Part shown: positions 6,001-13,924 of the stretch, piece after piece
Layout of the letters: each line of letters begins with the position of its first letter
How positions within the stretch are numbered: the stretch's first letter is position 1
Virus record (IMG/VR): IMGVR_UViG_3300009164_003703
Location: 1 to 27,401 of that record
Strand: one strand, 5' to 3'
Source: a virus
DNA length: 27,401 bases
Translations under genes and position numbers: made by a program
The notes under the pieces: model-generated
Told to the model about the DNA's origin: nothing
Databases searched by the model: none
The model's input: only the letters and a program-made list of their open reading frames with translations

Positions 6001-6334
6001 ATTCTCTTTCCCATTTTAAATGACTATTCATTGCTCCACCGCAGCAGAATTTACCATTTACTTTAAATTTAACTCCGTTTAAAGTAAATGGCTTTAGTAC
6101 ACGATCACCATTCAACCAGCCACGCTCACACGTAATATAACCCTCTGCTTCTAGTTGATTGCGTAATGCTTTAAACTCGGGGCTATCTTCATTTCTAATT
6201 GAGGTAAACTGGTGAGTACCTTTTAAAATCTTAATCAAATCGTTTGCTGTAGGATTCTCTGGATTCTCTAGATAACTACGTACAGAGTGTATAGATACAT
6301 CAAACGGTTTTGATTCGTCAATTGTAAAATTCAT
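5972..6334 (-). CDS. Hypothetical protein
   Basis: The 120-residue product has a helix-rich first half (VRSYLENPENPTANDLIKIL, then FKALRNQLEAEGYI) that could be a small winged-helix-like unit. The C-terminal part is strand-rich and ends in a polar tail, with a CCGG motif near residue 97 and one cysteine earlier. No metal site is certain. Its ATG shares one base with the stop of the Bax inhibitor-like gene (TGATG arrangement), so the two are translationally coupled. Confidence 0.7.
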   Translation of the reverse strand: MNFTIDESKPFDVSIHSVRSYLENPENPTANDLIKILKGTHQFTSIRNEDSPEFKALRNQLEAEGYITCERGWLNGDRVLKPFTLNGVKFKVNGKFCCGGAMNSHLKWEREYENKRTNHN

Positions 6335-7038
6335 CAGTCGTTTTTATTGCCAAATAATTGTAACAAATTAAGAAAGATATTAATGAAGTCAAGGTATAGT
6401 GTCAACGCACCTGTTACTTCAACTGCTGAACTAGAGTCAACACTAACCATTTCACGAATTTGTTGTGTGTCGTATGCTGTCAAACCAAGAAAGATAATGA
6501 TAGCAAGTGCGCTAATTACCATTTGCATTACAGTACTGCCAATAAAGATATTAACAACACCGGCAATAATAATCGCAATTAACCCTATAAACATAAACTT
6601 GCCTAAACTATCTAAGCTTTGTTTAGTAAAATAACCATAAAAACTCATTACTCCAAACAAGATTGCTGCCCCCATGAAAGCACTAACAATACTGCCCATG
6701 GTAAATATGGCAAAGATTGTGGCAAAGCTTAATCCCATTAGTGCCGCAAATCCATATAAACATAATAGGGCAGTACTTTTGCCTGGACTACGTGCCAATA
6801 TCATCGCAACACCAAATACTGCTACCAATGGAGCAAAGATTACAATCCACTTTAAAATTCCTGTGAAAAAGAATTTTAACAATTCAGGACTAGTGCCAAC
6901 AAAATAACTGACCAACATTGATACAATTACTGCTAAACTCATATATCCATAGACTCGACCCATTGCGCTATTAACTTCTTCTGCTGACCGATAAGGCAAT
7001 GCCACAGTATCGGCTTCCATCTGATTTGTATTAAACAT
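6334..7038 (-). CDS. Bax inhibitor-1 (YccA/BI-1/TMBIM) family membrane protein
   Basis: The 234-residue protein has about seven hydrophobic helices after a polar N-terminus of 30 residues. The family's C-terminal signature is clear: GLTAYDTQQIREM (about 185-197) and GALTLYLDFINIFLNLLQL (about 209-227), with the acidic residues in the last helices that line the proton- and calcium-sensitive pore in this family. Bacterial members sit in the inner membrane; E. coli YccA is an FtsH substrate and modulator. A phage copy might protect phage proteins from FtsH or change ion leak in infected cells, which is inference. It has a good AGGAG ribosome binding site and lies downstream of the phosphoribosyltransferase gene in the same probable transcript. 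Confidence 0.88.
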   Translation of the reverse strand: MFNTNQMEADTVALPYRSAEEVNSAMGRVYGYMSLAVIVSMLVSYFVGTSPELLKFFFTGILKWIVIFAPLVAVFGVAMILARSPGKSTALLCLYGFAALMGLSFATIFAIFTMGSIVSAFMGAAILFGVMSFYGYFTKQSLDSLGKFMFIGLIAIIIAGVVNIFIGSTVMQMVISALAIIIFLGLTAYDTQQIREMVSVDSSSAVEVTGALTLYLDFINIFLNLLQLFGNKND

Positions 7039-7059
7039 AATAATCTCCTATTGTAAAAA

Positions 7060-7578
7060 TCATTTATTCCACCAGTTTTCCCATGGGAATTCAACCTGGC
7101 AATCTTCTGTAAACGTATTAATTGTAACAGAGCTATAGTTAATAGCAAGCTCTGATTTGCTCACTTCGTTGTCGTATAGCGTGGCTATACGAGTACTCTT
7201 ACCCCACACATGATCCCAACGTTCATCATGTCCTAAACAGCCGTCTTCCCAATCCTGTTTAATCCAATTAAATTTACCGCCTGTGTAATTGATATCGTTA
7301 ACGATAAGAATTTGCTTTGGAGAATCTAAATAGCCGTATGCATCTTCAGCCATCCATAAGTTAGATTCACATTGGGTGTCATTATTATTAATCTGCAAAC
7401 GAACTTGTAGAGTTTCCATTGGAACATTTAAATATTGACTAATCAAGGTAGCAGGAACTAGTCCACCATGGGTAAGCCCAACTACATAGTCAGGCTTCCA
7501 ATTATCTAGATGAATTTGTCGTATAATGTCCTGACACATGCCTTCAACATCTTGCCAAGTTACAGTTAATTTTTTCAT
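7060..7578 (-). CDS. Purine-type phosphoribosyltransferase
   Basis: The 172-residue protein is a type I phosphoribosyltransferase. GLTHGGLVPA (34-43) is the pyrophosphate loop and ILIVNDINYTGG (90-101) is a PRPP-binding motif in which the usual paired acidic residues appear as N-D. Such enzymes transfer a base to PRPP; xanthine-guanine or hypoxanthine forms are nearest in layout. The family assignment is firm, the base specificity is not. It may salvage purines from degraded host nucleic acid. The gene has a consensus promoter (7608-7636) and leads the unit that includes the Bax inhibitor-like gene, with a TAGGAT ribosome binding site. Confidence 0.82.
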   Translation of the reverse strand: MKKLTVTWQDVEGMCQDIIRQIHLDNWKPDYVVGLTHGGLVPATLISQYLNVPMETLQVRLQINNNDTQCESNLWMAEDAYGYLDSPKQILIVNDINYTGGKFNWIKQDWEDGCLGHDERWDHVWGKSTRIATLYDNEVSKSELAINYSSVTINTFTEDCQVEFPWENWWNK

Positions 7579-7607
7579 TGTAAATCCTATAGATTGAGTA
7601 AAGTTAA

Positions 7608-7636
7608 ATTGTACACGATCTATAGAAATTTGTCAA
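7608..7636 (-). promoter_or_regulatory. Consensus sigma70-type promoter for the phosphoribosyltransferase unit
   Basis: TTGACA (7636-7631), 17 bp, TACAAT (7613-7608) on the minus strand, with a leader of about 25 nt to ATG 7578. The -35 box contains the TGA stop codon of the upstream epimerase gene (7635-7633), a compact overlap of gene end and promoter. Confidence 0.83.
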
Positions 7637-8535
7637 CTTAAAATTTGCCGAATACCCTCTTCAAAACTCAAAGGATTGTAATCAGGCATAATTTCACGCA
7701 GCTTGGTAAGATCTGGACGACGATTGGTCACAGAGCCTGGCATACTAGGTAATTCTTCAAATACCGCGTCAGGGTGTCCTAGTTCATTTGCGATAACACG
7801 AACAGCGTCACCAATTGATATTTCACGGTCATTTCCAACATTTACTAGTACACGATTGGCATTCTCAGCGACATATATACTGGCACGAATAGCATCACTT
7901 ACATGACAGAATGATCGTGTTTCATGTGATCCAATAACTGAAAATACGCCATTTTTGATCTTATCAATTTGATCACCTAAGAAGTGACCTTTCTTTGAAT
8001 TTTCTCCGTATACATTGAAATATCGTAGCATAACGTAAGGCAATTCAGAATTAGCCAGAAAGTTTTCGCTGGTAATCTTAGCTAACCGATAACTCCAACG
8101 TGCGTTATGTATATCCTTAACGAATACGTCTGAGTTCTCAGTAACAGGACTAACAGGATCGTCAGCGACAACTTCAGAGCTTGATGCATACACTAATCGC
8201 TTAAGATTTTTACACTTGACGGCAAAATTGAATACATTTATGTCACTGACAAAGTTGTTTTCTAATACCTTATTTGGCATTTTATAAAAGTTAGTTGTGC
8301 CATTGATAGCACCATAATGATAAATGTAATCAAAATCACGGGGTAATGATGATAGCCCAATAAATCTATCATTTGCCAACAAATCCATTTTATACCATTC
8401 ATCACAAGGAGGAATAGTTTCACTGCGGCTATGATTATCAACTGCCCAGACTTCGTTACCTGCCGCTTTAAGCTGATGGCAAAATTCTGTTCCTAACAAT
8501 CCACTGGCACCTGTTACTAAAATTTTACTCATCAT
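7633..8535 (-). CDS. NAD-dependent sugar epimerase/dehydratase (extended SDR)
   Basis: The 300-residue enzyme begins with the Rossmann motif VTGASGLLG (7-15). The catalytic triad is visible as Ser in VYASSSE (about 118-120) and Y149-x3-K153 in YRLAK. The substrate-binding half carries RYFNVYGE and, further on, the RPDLTKLRE motif typical of nucleotide-sugar 4-epimerases and related dehydratases. It should act on a UDP-, GDP- or dTDP-hexose; the exact reaction cannot be told. Two ATGs stand in tandem at the start. It overlaps the UDP-sugar dehydrogenase gene upstream by 11 nt and is the last gene of the sugar cassette. Confidence 0.88.
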   Translation of the reverse strand: MMSKILVTGASGLLGTEFCHQLKAAGNEVWAVDNHSRSETIPPCDEWYKMDLLANDRFIGLSSLPRDFDYIYHYGAINGTTNFYKMPNKVLENNFVSDINVFNFAVKCKNLKRLVYASSSEVVADDPVSPVTENSDVFVKDIHNARWSYRLAKITSENFLANSELPYVMLRYFNVYGENSKKGHFLGDQIDKIKNGVFSVIGSHETRSFCHVSDAIRASIYVAENANRVLVNVGNDREISIGDAVRVIANELGHPDAVFEELPSMPGSVTNRRPDLTKLREIMPDYNPLSFEEGIRQILS

Positions 8536-9301
8536 TTACCTTTGCGTTATCATCAATAAGGGCTTGAATCATTGAAAACTCTAGTCCTAAACTTTTAACA
8601 AGATTGTTCCATGCACTTGTATCTTTTGGCAAACAATGCCCGCCGAAACCACGAAGGTTCTCATTACACATTAGATAAGCAGGGTTGATACTATCACGTT
8701 GAATGATAGCGTTATATACATTGTTGTAATCTACGCCTAGTTTTTTACATACTTCATATGCAATGTTGGCAAATATAATTTGAGTAGCATGATTTACATT
8801 GTTAAAATATTTTACAACTTCTGCTTCAGCTGGTTTAACACATGCAACATTCTTTGGCAAATTACCATGTATTGCTTTCATCATGACATAATCTTCATCA
8901 CGAGTACTGCCGATAATTAGAAGATCATGATTATACATAAAGTCAGCTAATGCTGTTTTTGCACGAAGAAATTCTGGCACTGAGCAAATACGTAGTTTTG
9001 GATATTCTGCTGATAAGCGATCACATGTGCCAGGTACTACTGTACTTTTAATACTAACTAGCCCTGTGTATTCAGCTGCGTGTAATGCTGATATAACACT
9101 TTCTACAATACTAGTATCACAATCTCCATTTTCAGCTTGATTAGTTGGCACACTGATAAACACACAATCTGTGCCTAAGATATCATTGATTGTTGATCCA
9201 TCATATGCTGGATCAAAAAAACTCATTTCATGTCCTAGATGATTAAGACCTTCGTATACTGCCTTGCCTACTGTTCCCTTTCCTATAATTCCAATTTTCA
9301 T
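8525..9301 (-). CDS. UDP-glucose/GDP-mannose dehydrogenase family, short form
   Basis: The 258-residue protein has an N-terminal Rossmann fold (GIIGKGTVG, 4-12), KSTVVPGT (85-92), PEFLRA (109-114), and the active-site helix AEVVKYFNN (160-168) with Lys164 and Asn168. The catalytic cysteine C223 stands in GFGGHCLPKD. These are the residues that oxidise a UDP-hexose twice to the uronic acid. Usual members have about 390-450 residues; this one stops soon after the central helices and lacks the C-terminal UDP-binding domain. It may bind a different substrate or act as part of a complex. It sits between an SDR and an epimerase gene and overlaps both. Confidence 0.86.
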   Translation of the reverse strand: MKIGIIGKGTVGKAVYEGLNHLGHEMSFFDPAYDGSTINDILGTDCVFISVPTNQAENGDCDTSIVESVISALHAAEYTGLVSIKSTVVPGTCDRLSAEYPKLRICSVPEFLRAKTALADFMYNHDLLIIGSTRDEDYVMMKAIHGNLPKNVACVKPAEAEVVKYFNNVNHATQIIFANIAYEVCKKLGVDYNNVYNAIIQRDSINPAYLMCNENLRGFGGHCLPKDTSAWNNLVKSLGLEFSMIQALIDDNAKVNDE

Positions 9302-9891
9302 TTTGTTTCCTCTGGATACTTCATATCAACTAATTCATTACCTTCAGTTGATGTCATGTTTAAAATTGCTTGCGCTACTTGATCTGGCTCTAGGCAAATA
9401 GCTTTAGTTGACATATCTATCATCGGTGTACGAGTTCTTACAGGATTAATTAGTCCTAATGTTATATTAGATCCTAAAAAATACTCGCAAGCTCCTTGCC
9501 ATACATTATATAGTGCGGTTTTACTAGCAGCGTATAAAATATAGTTCTTTCTTATTGAGTTATAGGAACTAGATCCTACCATGATAATTTTTACTGGTTT
9601 AGTGCTTTTATTTTCCATGTAATGTTTGATAATGCTCCAGTTAGAGCCAACATTAACGTTCATAGTTTTAAAATGAGTTTCTTTATTGGTATCGTCAAAA
9701 TGCCCGACGCAGTTAACAACCACGTCAGGCATAATTTTTCTTAATAACTCATCTACTTGAGTCTGACTTTGTATCCATTCAAAGTCAATTTGCTTACTAC
9801 TAATAGAATATACTGTATATCCGACTGCAGCAAAGGCAGCACAAGTAGCACCACCTATACCACCTTTACCGCCGAATATAACTACTTTCAT
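9298..9891 (-). CDS. Short-chain dehydrogenase/reductase
   Basis: The 197-residue protein is a compact classical-type SDR. The glycine-rich loop is GGKGGIG (7-13), MNVNVG (77-82) carries the structural asparagine, VGSSS (105-109) the catalytic serine and Y120-AAS-K124 the catalytic pair. LINPVRTRTPM (147-157) is the loop after the active site and resembles SDR domains of surface-polysaccharide gene clusters. The substrate is probably a sugar or polyol (inference from context). Overlaps of 4 nt on both sides place it in the cassette. It is shorter than the usual 240-260 residues because loops are trimmed; no catalytic residue is missing. Confidence 0.84.
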   Translation of the reverse strand: MKVVIFGGKGGIGGATCAAFAAVGYTVYSISSKQIDFEWIQSQTQVDELLRKIMPDVVVNCVGHFDDTNKETHFKTMNVNVGSNWSIIKHYMENKSTKPVKIIMVGSSSYNSIRKNYILYAASKTALYNVWQGACEYFLGSNITLGLINPVRTRTPMIDMSTKAICLEPDQVAQAILNMTSTEGNELVDMKYPEETK

Positions 9892-10295
9892 TCTGGAATA
9901 ATAGAATCAACTCTTACTGTATCTGTTTCGTAATCTTCGCCGCCACGAGGACCTTCAGCAAAGGCTATAAAAACACATCCATGCTCACCAGATTTCATAG
10001 TATGAATTTCTTTTGGATCACTGATGATAAAATCTCCCGGAACAGCTTCATAAACTGAAACTGGTTCTGATTTATCTACGGGCTGAGAGTAATAAGTTAA
10101 TCCACCAGCTAGAATATATGTATATTGAATAGTATGGTTATGATAATGGTTACCACGTACTGCACCTGGATTATTACTGATGATGCAGCCGTGATTAATA
10201 GACTTCTTGTAAAAGATATCTACGATAGATCCACGCTCATCATTGAATGAGCCTAGACCAGGTTCTGTGTTGATAGCAACATTGTAACATTTCAT
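9888..10295 (-). CDS. Cupin, WxcM/FdtA-like sugar isomerase or epimerase
   Basis: The 135-residue protein is a single cupin barrel. RGNHYHN (47-53) is the first cupin motif with two histidines, and DPKEIHTMKSG, near 93-103, the second. NDERGSIVDIF (18-28) corresponds to the DxRG start seen in dTDP-4-keto-sugar 3,4-ketoisomerases and 3,5-epimerase-like proteins. These rearrange a 4-keto-6-deoxy sugar nucleotide in deoxy-sugar pathways. Many members bind a metal or use the histidine as base. It overlaps both neighbours by 4 nt. The cupin fold is certain, the exact reaction uncertain. Confidence 0.8.
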   Translation of the reverse strand: MKCYNVAINTEPGLGSFNDERGSIVDIFYKKSINHGCIISNNPGAVRGNHYHNHTIQYTYILAGGLTYYSQPVDKSEPVSVYEAVPGDFIISDPKEIHTMKSGEHGCVFIAFAEGPRGGEDYETDTVRVDSIIPE

Positions 10296-11521
10296 TGTGA
10301 TATAAACCTTGTATTTGGATTAATTTTTAGTAACGCTTGCTTTAGTGGTTCACCGATGTTCCAGCTTAATACTAACGCATATGGTTTCTCATGTAACGCA
10401 AACTCTTCGTCACCCTTAATAGGAATACGTGACAGAGGAGTATACTTACCTTGTTTGAACTCACTAGCATCAGTAATACAATGCAATAGAGTCTTATCTA
10501 GTTTGTGCCAGTTGAGCCAAGTGTTAGCCTTAGCAGCAGCACCTACACCTATAATAACAGCATCTGGTTCATCTGCTAGGATTTGATAAAATTTGCGAAG
10601 CCATTCATTACGTTGTTGCTCAAATTTTGTTTGTAATTTGCTATAAAATTTATAGTTAAACAAACCCATTGCTGTTTCTTTTTCAATGGCACTTTGAATT
10701 AACGCTGGCATTCCGTTACCGGTATCCATTTTAGCAATAACACGCAGACTTCCACCGTGATAATCAACCACATCGTAATCTACAATTGTCATTCCAACTT
10801 GCTGTAGCAAATTCCAAACACTCTTAACAGTAAAATAAGAAATATGCTCATGGTATACCATGTCTACAAAGCGACCACTCTCAACCATACTTGCCCAGTA
10901 TGGCACTTCAAAGACAAACAAACCTTCTTTGTCTAATAAATGGGTAACGCCAACAGCAAACTCAATAGGATCATTGGCATGATTGAATACGTTATTAGCC
11001 ATGATCAAACTTGCTCGTCCATGTTCGCATTCTAGCTTATCAGCTAATTCAATGTTAAACAATCCCTTGACAGTGTTAACACCAGCTGCCTTGGCAATCT
11101 TACACATATCCTTAGACGAGTCAACACCTAATGCGGTAACGCCATCTTCTTGAAATTGTTTAATTAGGTAACCATCGTTGCTGCCGATCTCTACAACTAA
11201 TCCTTTAGGATTAAATTTGCTTTTGATAGTAGTGGCATATTCGTCCCAGTGATCTCTTGCTGTCTTAGAATTGGAACTAGTATAACTATAGCTGTATAAG
11301 TTATAGCGATCCTTGGCATCACTGGCATAACCCAGTTGAATGCCACCTGATTCCGAACTTAAATATAACTGGAGCGGGAATACAGGCTCAGATAAATTTA
11401 ATTGATTTTCAGCAATGAATGTATCAGCATATGCATGTTGTCCAAAATCTAAAATCTTGGTTACTGGAGCATTGCTGATTACACATTGCCATAAATGTTT
11501 ACTTTCTGTAATTTTACTCAT
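10292..11521 (-). CDS. SAM-dependent sugar C-methyltransferase-like protein
   Basis: The 409-residue protein shows the three-part layout of the TylC3/NovU-type C-methyltransferase family. Residues 8-40 match the N-terminal domain (LDFGQHAYADTFI), 109-119 are SAM motif I (VEIGSNDGYL), MANNVFNHANDP (about 174-185) and EVPYW follow, and YHEHISYF is near 233-240. The C-terminal domain contains VIIGVGAAAKANTWLN (about 325-340). The usual N-terminal zinc site (two CxxC pairs) is reduced to a single Cys at residue 13, so zinc binding is probably lost. The enzyme should methylate a keto-sugar nucleotide. It is preceded by the glycosyltransferase-like gene with a one-base stop/start overlap. Confidence 0.84.
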   Translation of the reverse strand: MSKITESKHLWQCVISNAPVTKILDFGQHAYADTFIAENQLNLSEPVFPLQLYLSSESGGIQLGYASDAKDRYNLYSYSYTSSNSKTARDHWDEYATTIKSKFNPKGLVVEIGSNDGYLIKQFQEDGVTALGVDSSKDMCKIAKAAGVNTVKGLFNIELADKLECEHGRASLIMANNVFNHANDPIEFAVGVTHLLDKEGLFVFEVPYWASMVESGRFVDMVYHEHISYFTVKSVWNLLQQVGMTIVDYDVVDYHGGSLRVIAKMDTGNGMPALIQSAIEKETAMGLFNYKFYSKLQTKFEQQRNEWLRKFYQILADEPDAVIIGVGAAAKANTWLNWHKLDKTLLHCITDASEFKQGKYTPLSRIPIKGDEEFALHEKPYALVLSWNIGEPLKQALLKINPNTRFISQ

Positions 11522-12348
11522 TATCGTTTTACCGGTGTTTGTGTCATTTGTTTGTTGATATCATTGGCCCTGAGTTTTTCCCAGGGGTCTTGTTTTCCTG
11601 CTTTAACATTATTCCAAAATGTAAGATCTACATTGTTAGATTCTAAATAGGTAGCAATAACATTAGCATCTGCTATTCTACCATTGCCATACGAAAAGTG
11701 ATGAAAGTCTAGTGGATTACTAGGATTCCCTTCTAGTATATCACGTTTTTGATAAGTTATGTCATTATTATTGCCAGTTAAATCATGTCTATCATGTGTA
11801 GCATAAATTTCTACAATTTCCATAATGTCTAGCATATAAGCAATTTGGCTGAGTTCAGCGTCAGTCATTTGATGGCGAGATACAAATCCAAATAAATCAT
11901 ACCATTCTTTAGGATATATAGGAAAAATTGAATAAGGATGTTCGCGGTGAACATGAATCTTAAGTAACTTAAATTGACCTGTATGATTAGTTACAATTCT
12001 GTCCCATCCTGTAGTTTCCATGAGCGCATCATCATTCCATACGAATAACCAATCGGCATTTGCCTGAGCGGCTAATCCGTTGTAATACCTATTCAATCCA
12101 TTATAGCCCATAGGATCAAATACTACTACACTATATGCTACACCTTTATCTTCTAACCAAGGTTGGATATCAGTAGAGAAATATTTTAATCCCACTTCGT
12201 CGTCATTGTCAAATCCCAACAATAGTTGTACTGAATCTACATCAAGTGCGCGATTGAAGATACTGATAATACTAAGTTTTAATGCTGTAGTTCTAGCTCT
12301 AGTTGGCAATAATACCGCTATTTTATATTCATTTGTGGTGCTGGTCAT
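11521..12348 (-). CDS. Glycosyltransferase-like protein (GT-A type)
   Basis: The 275-residue protein opens with IAVLLPTRARTTALKLSI (about 10-27), the nucleotide-binding strand of GT-A glycosyltransferases. LLLGFDNDDE lies at 42-51 and WLFVWNDDALM near 100-110, where NDD may be the metal-binding DxD-like motif. The rest is polar and without membrane segments. It could move a sugar to a glycan, to a protein or to modified DNA bases; the neighbourhood of sugar-nucleotide genes supports a role at the end of the pathway. It has an AAAGGA ribosome binding site and a late-like AGTAAATA box upstream, and is the first gene of the cassette. Confidence 0.75.
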   Translation of the reverse strand: MTSTTNEYKIAVLLPTRARTTALKLSIISIFNRALDVDSVQLLLGFDNDDEVGLKYFSTDIQPWLEDKGVAYSVVVFDPMGYNGLNRYYNGLAAQANADWLFVWNDDALMETTGWDRIVTNHTGQFKLLKIHVHREHPYSIFPIYPKEWYDLFGFVSRHQMTDAELSQIAYMLDIMEIVEIYATHDRHDLTGNNNDITYQKRDILEGNPSNPLDFHHFSYGNGRIADANVIATYLESNNVDLTFWNNVKAGKQDPWEKLRANDINKQMTQTPVKR

Positions 12349-12369
12349 CTCTATCCTTTTCAGTTGAAC

Positions 12370-12377
12370 TATTTACT
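12370..12377 (-). promoter_or_regulatory. Possible late promoter of the sugar cassette (AGTAAATA)
   Basis: AGTAAATA on the minus strand is one or two changes from the T4 late box. It lies about 21 nt before ATG 12348, with an AAAGGA ribosome binding site between them. It may drive the six-gene sugar cassette. Confidence 0.4.
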
Positions 12378-12390
12378 GAATAATATCAGT

Positions 12391-12410
12391 AGTTAATAAT
12401 TTTATTAACT
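12391..12410. repeat. Perfect 9-bp inverted repeat between operons
   Basis: AGTTAATAA and TTATTAACT face each other with a 2-base centre. It lies between the end of the gene at 12424 and the late-like box at 12370. It lacks a T-run on either side, so it is more like an operator or processing site than a terminator. Confidence 0.5.
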
Positions 12411-12423
12411 ATCGTGTACAAAG

Positions 12424-12732
12424 TCATCGACGCAGCATTTCCATTGAAACTAGCTGCCCCACAGCATGGGCAACGTCTGCACCTTCTGGAATAACATGAG
12501 CTACGATATCCCACTCACGTTCTTTTTTATCCCATGATTTAATTTCTAGGACGCACCCACCGCGAGCAGGCAGCATGGCAAATTTAACAGCCTTGTCCAT
12601 ATTAATTTCATGATCATCTACCTCATTACTTGACAACTTTATATCTGTTTCTTCTACGTATTGTGTATCCTTAAACTGATCACGTTGTGCATCTGCTACC
12701 CATTTAAACAGTAATTTTTTAGCCCACTTCAT
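12424..12732 (-). CDS. Hypothetical protein
   Basis: The 102-residue protein has a basic N-terminus (MKWAKKLLFKWV), an acidic middle and a strand-rich C-terminal half (GGCVLEIKSWDKKEREWDIV, then HVIPEGADVAHAVGQLVSME). No catalytic motif can be seen. It overlaps the CDGSH-like gene by 4 nt and ends the four-gene unit that starts at 13919. Its form agrees with small conserved proteins of T4-like marine phages, but I cannot name a role. Confidence 0.72.
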   Translation of the reverse strand: MKWAKKLLFKWVADAQRDQFKDTQYVEETDIKLSSNEVDDHEINMDKAVKFAMLPARGGCVLEIKSWDKKEREWDIVAHVIPEGADVAHAVGQLVSMEMLRR

Positions 12733-13112
12733 TGTAATTTCCTATTATTGTCAAGATTCATTATATGTTTTGCGAATTCTGGATCTTCCTGCATCAAATC
12801 TTCTAGATTGACTACATTAGCCATCTCTTCAATTTCATCCCTAGTTTTACCTGCAAACTCTGCTTGAATGTCTGTCATGAGTTTTTCAAGTTCTTCTTGT
12901 GTACCATCAAAGTCATCAAAGCAGCCTGGCTCAAAGATAACTTTAATTGGTTTGACTTCTTCATCGTCATCGTCGCCCCAATCAATTTCTTCACTATCTT
13001 GTAATGCTGCGTATTCTTCTTCTGATAGTGCGTGACTGCTATCGCAATAGCCTTCTAGATCTCTAGTACGACCACATCCACACTTGGCAAAGTTTTTAAT
13101 CATTGGTGTCAT
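12729..13112 (-). CDS. Protein with CDGSH-like iron-sulfur motif and acidic tail
   Basis: The 127-residue protein carries near its N-terminus the pattern C-G-C-G-R-T-x6-C-D-S-S-H (residues 11-27). This closely follows the CDGSH [2Fe-2S] signature, in which three Cys and one His hold the cluster. Differences are one extra residue before the third Cys, no proline in the loop, and CDSSH instead of CDGSH. The middle is extremely acidic (WGDDDDEE, 45-52), and the C-terminal half is helical with many Glu. It may be a small redox or Fe-S storage protein or a metal-stabilised adaptor. Overlaps with both neighbours show operon membership. The motif is seen directly; cluster binding is inference. Confidence 0.7.
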   Translation of the reverse strand: MTPMIKNFAKCGCGRTRDLEGYCDSSHALSEEEYAALQDSEEIDWGDDDDEEVKPIKVIFEPGCFDDFDGTQEELEKLMTDIQAEFAGKTRDEIEEMANVVNLEDLMQEDPEFAKHIMNLDNNRKLQ

Positions 13113-13465
13113 TTATTTTCCTCGGTTAATAGTAATATAATATCAAGTTGCTCTTGTGCGTGTTTGGCAGAAGCAAGGGCATCTGCTACTGCAGGTTTAG
13201 TTTTGGCCAATTCTTCTGCCCTATGTTCTTGTGCCATTTTCTTATCGGCCCATTCGATTATTGCTTCTGCACGTTTAGTTAAATTAATTGTTACACTACT
13301 ACCGTACATACCTGTCCAAGACACGCCAGACCAAACTTCTTGTTGTCCATTTATCACTCTAACCGCACCCTGCATGGGGTTAGGACCAGATGGAACATAT
13401 GGTATGCTACCGCTAGTAGTTGAAATTTCTATCCATGGTCCTCCTACCTTAATATGATCAATCAT
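13109..13465 (-). CDS. Hypothetical protein
   Basis: The frame is open from 13498, but the ATG at 13465 (MIDHIKVGG) is chosen because a GAGGA stands about 5 nt upstream and it overlaps the previous stop by only 8 nt. The protein then has 118 residues. The first 60 are strand-rich with Gly, Ser, Trp (GPWIEISTTSGSIPYVPSG, then WSGVSWTGMYGSSVTINL). The second half is a long charged helix (AEAIIEWADKKMAQEHRAEE). It could be a small structural or scaffold-like protein. No family is recognised. Confidence 0.7.
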   Translation of the reverse strand: MIDHIKVGGPWIEISTTSGSIPYVPSGPNPMQGAVRVINGQQEVWSGVSWTGMYGSSVTINLTKRAEAIIEWADKKMAQEHRAEELAKTKPAVADALASAKHAQEQLDIILLLTEENK

Positions 13466-13919
13466 CACTATCCTCATCTGGACGGCTAAGAGCGTCAATC
13501 ATTGCTTGTTTTTCTTTTGCTTTAAGGTCATTGATATCATGTTTGTCAAAACGATATCCATATTTCATAGACGGCATTAGTGCTACTTTTTCAAATAGAT
13601 CCATCTGTTTTGCTGTGACACTAAAAATGTGACCCTGAATTGATCCATCTACTGAATCATTTTTAAGTTTAGATGTACTTTTACTAGTGCCAGTCAAAGT
13701 ATTAGTCCACAAATAATACTCTGCGTCAATAGCATTGACAAAATCACTTAATTGAGCATCATCTTTTTTCTTTGCCCAGACAATGTATAAGTTGTCAGAG
13801 TTATAAAGACTATCATATTCTTCTTGAGTTGAAGTCCGTCGTTCAAAAATTTCATGTAGCGTTGGCATATAATCGTCGGTTCCTGTTACTACTATTAGTT
13901 GGTTAATGGATTTAGTCAT
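13458..13919 (-). CDS. Hypothetical protein
   Basis: The frame extends to 14006, but the likely start is ATG 13919 (MTKSINQLIVV), because a promoter (13925-13953) lies immediately before it. The product has 153 residues: strands near the N-terminus (INQLIVVTGTD), a helix-rich middle and a charged acidic tail ending in DEDSDD. No motif of known function is visible. The predicted transcript would start at the ATG, so it should be leaderless. It is divergent to the ANL-type gene on the other strand, with only 58 bp between the two start codons. Confidence 0.7.
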   Translation of the reverse strand: MTKSINQLIVVTGTDDYMPTLHEIFERRTSTQEEYDSLYNSDNLYIVWAKKKDDAQLSDFVNAIDAEYYLWTNTLTGTSKSTSKLKNDSVDGSIQGHIFSVTAKQMDLFEKVALMPSMKYGYRFDKHDINDLKAKEKQAMIDALSRPDEDSDD

Positions 13920-13924
13920 AACGT

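Noticed and set aside
12391-12410. Inverted repeat as an intrinsic terminator
   Set aside because: It consists almost only of A and T and has no T-run on the exit side; left as an unexplained inverted repeat.
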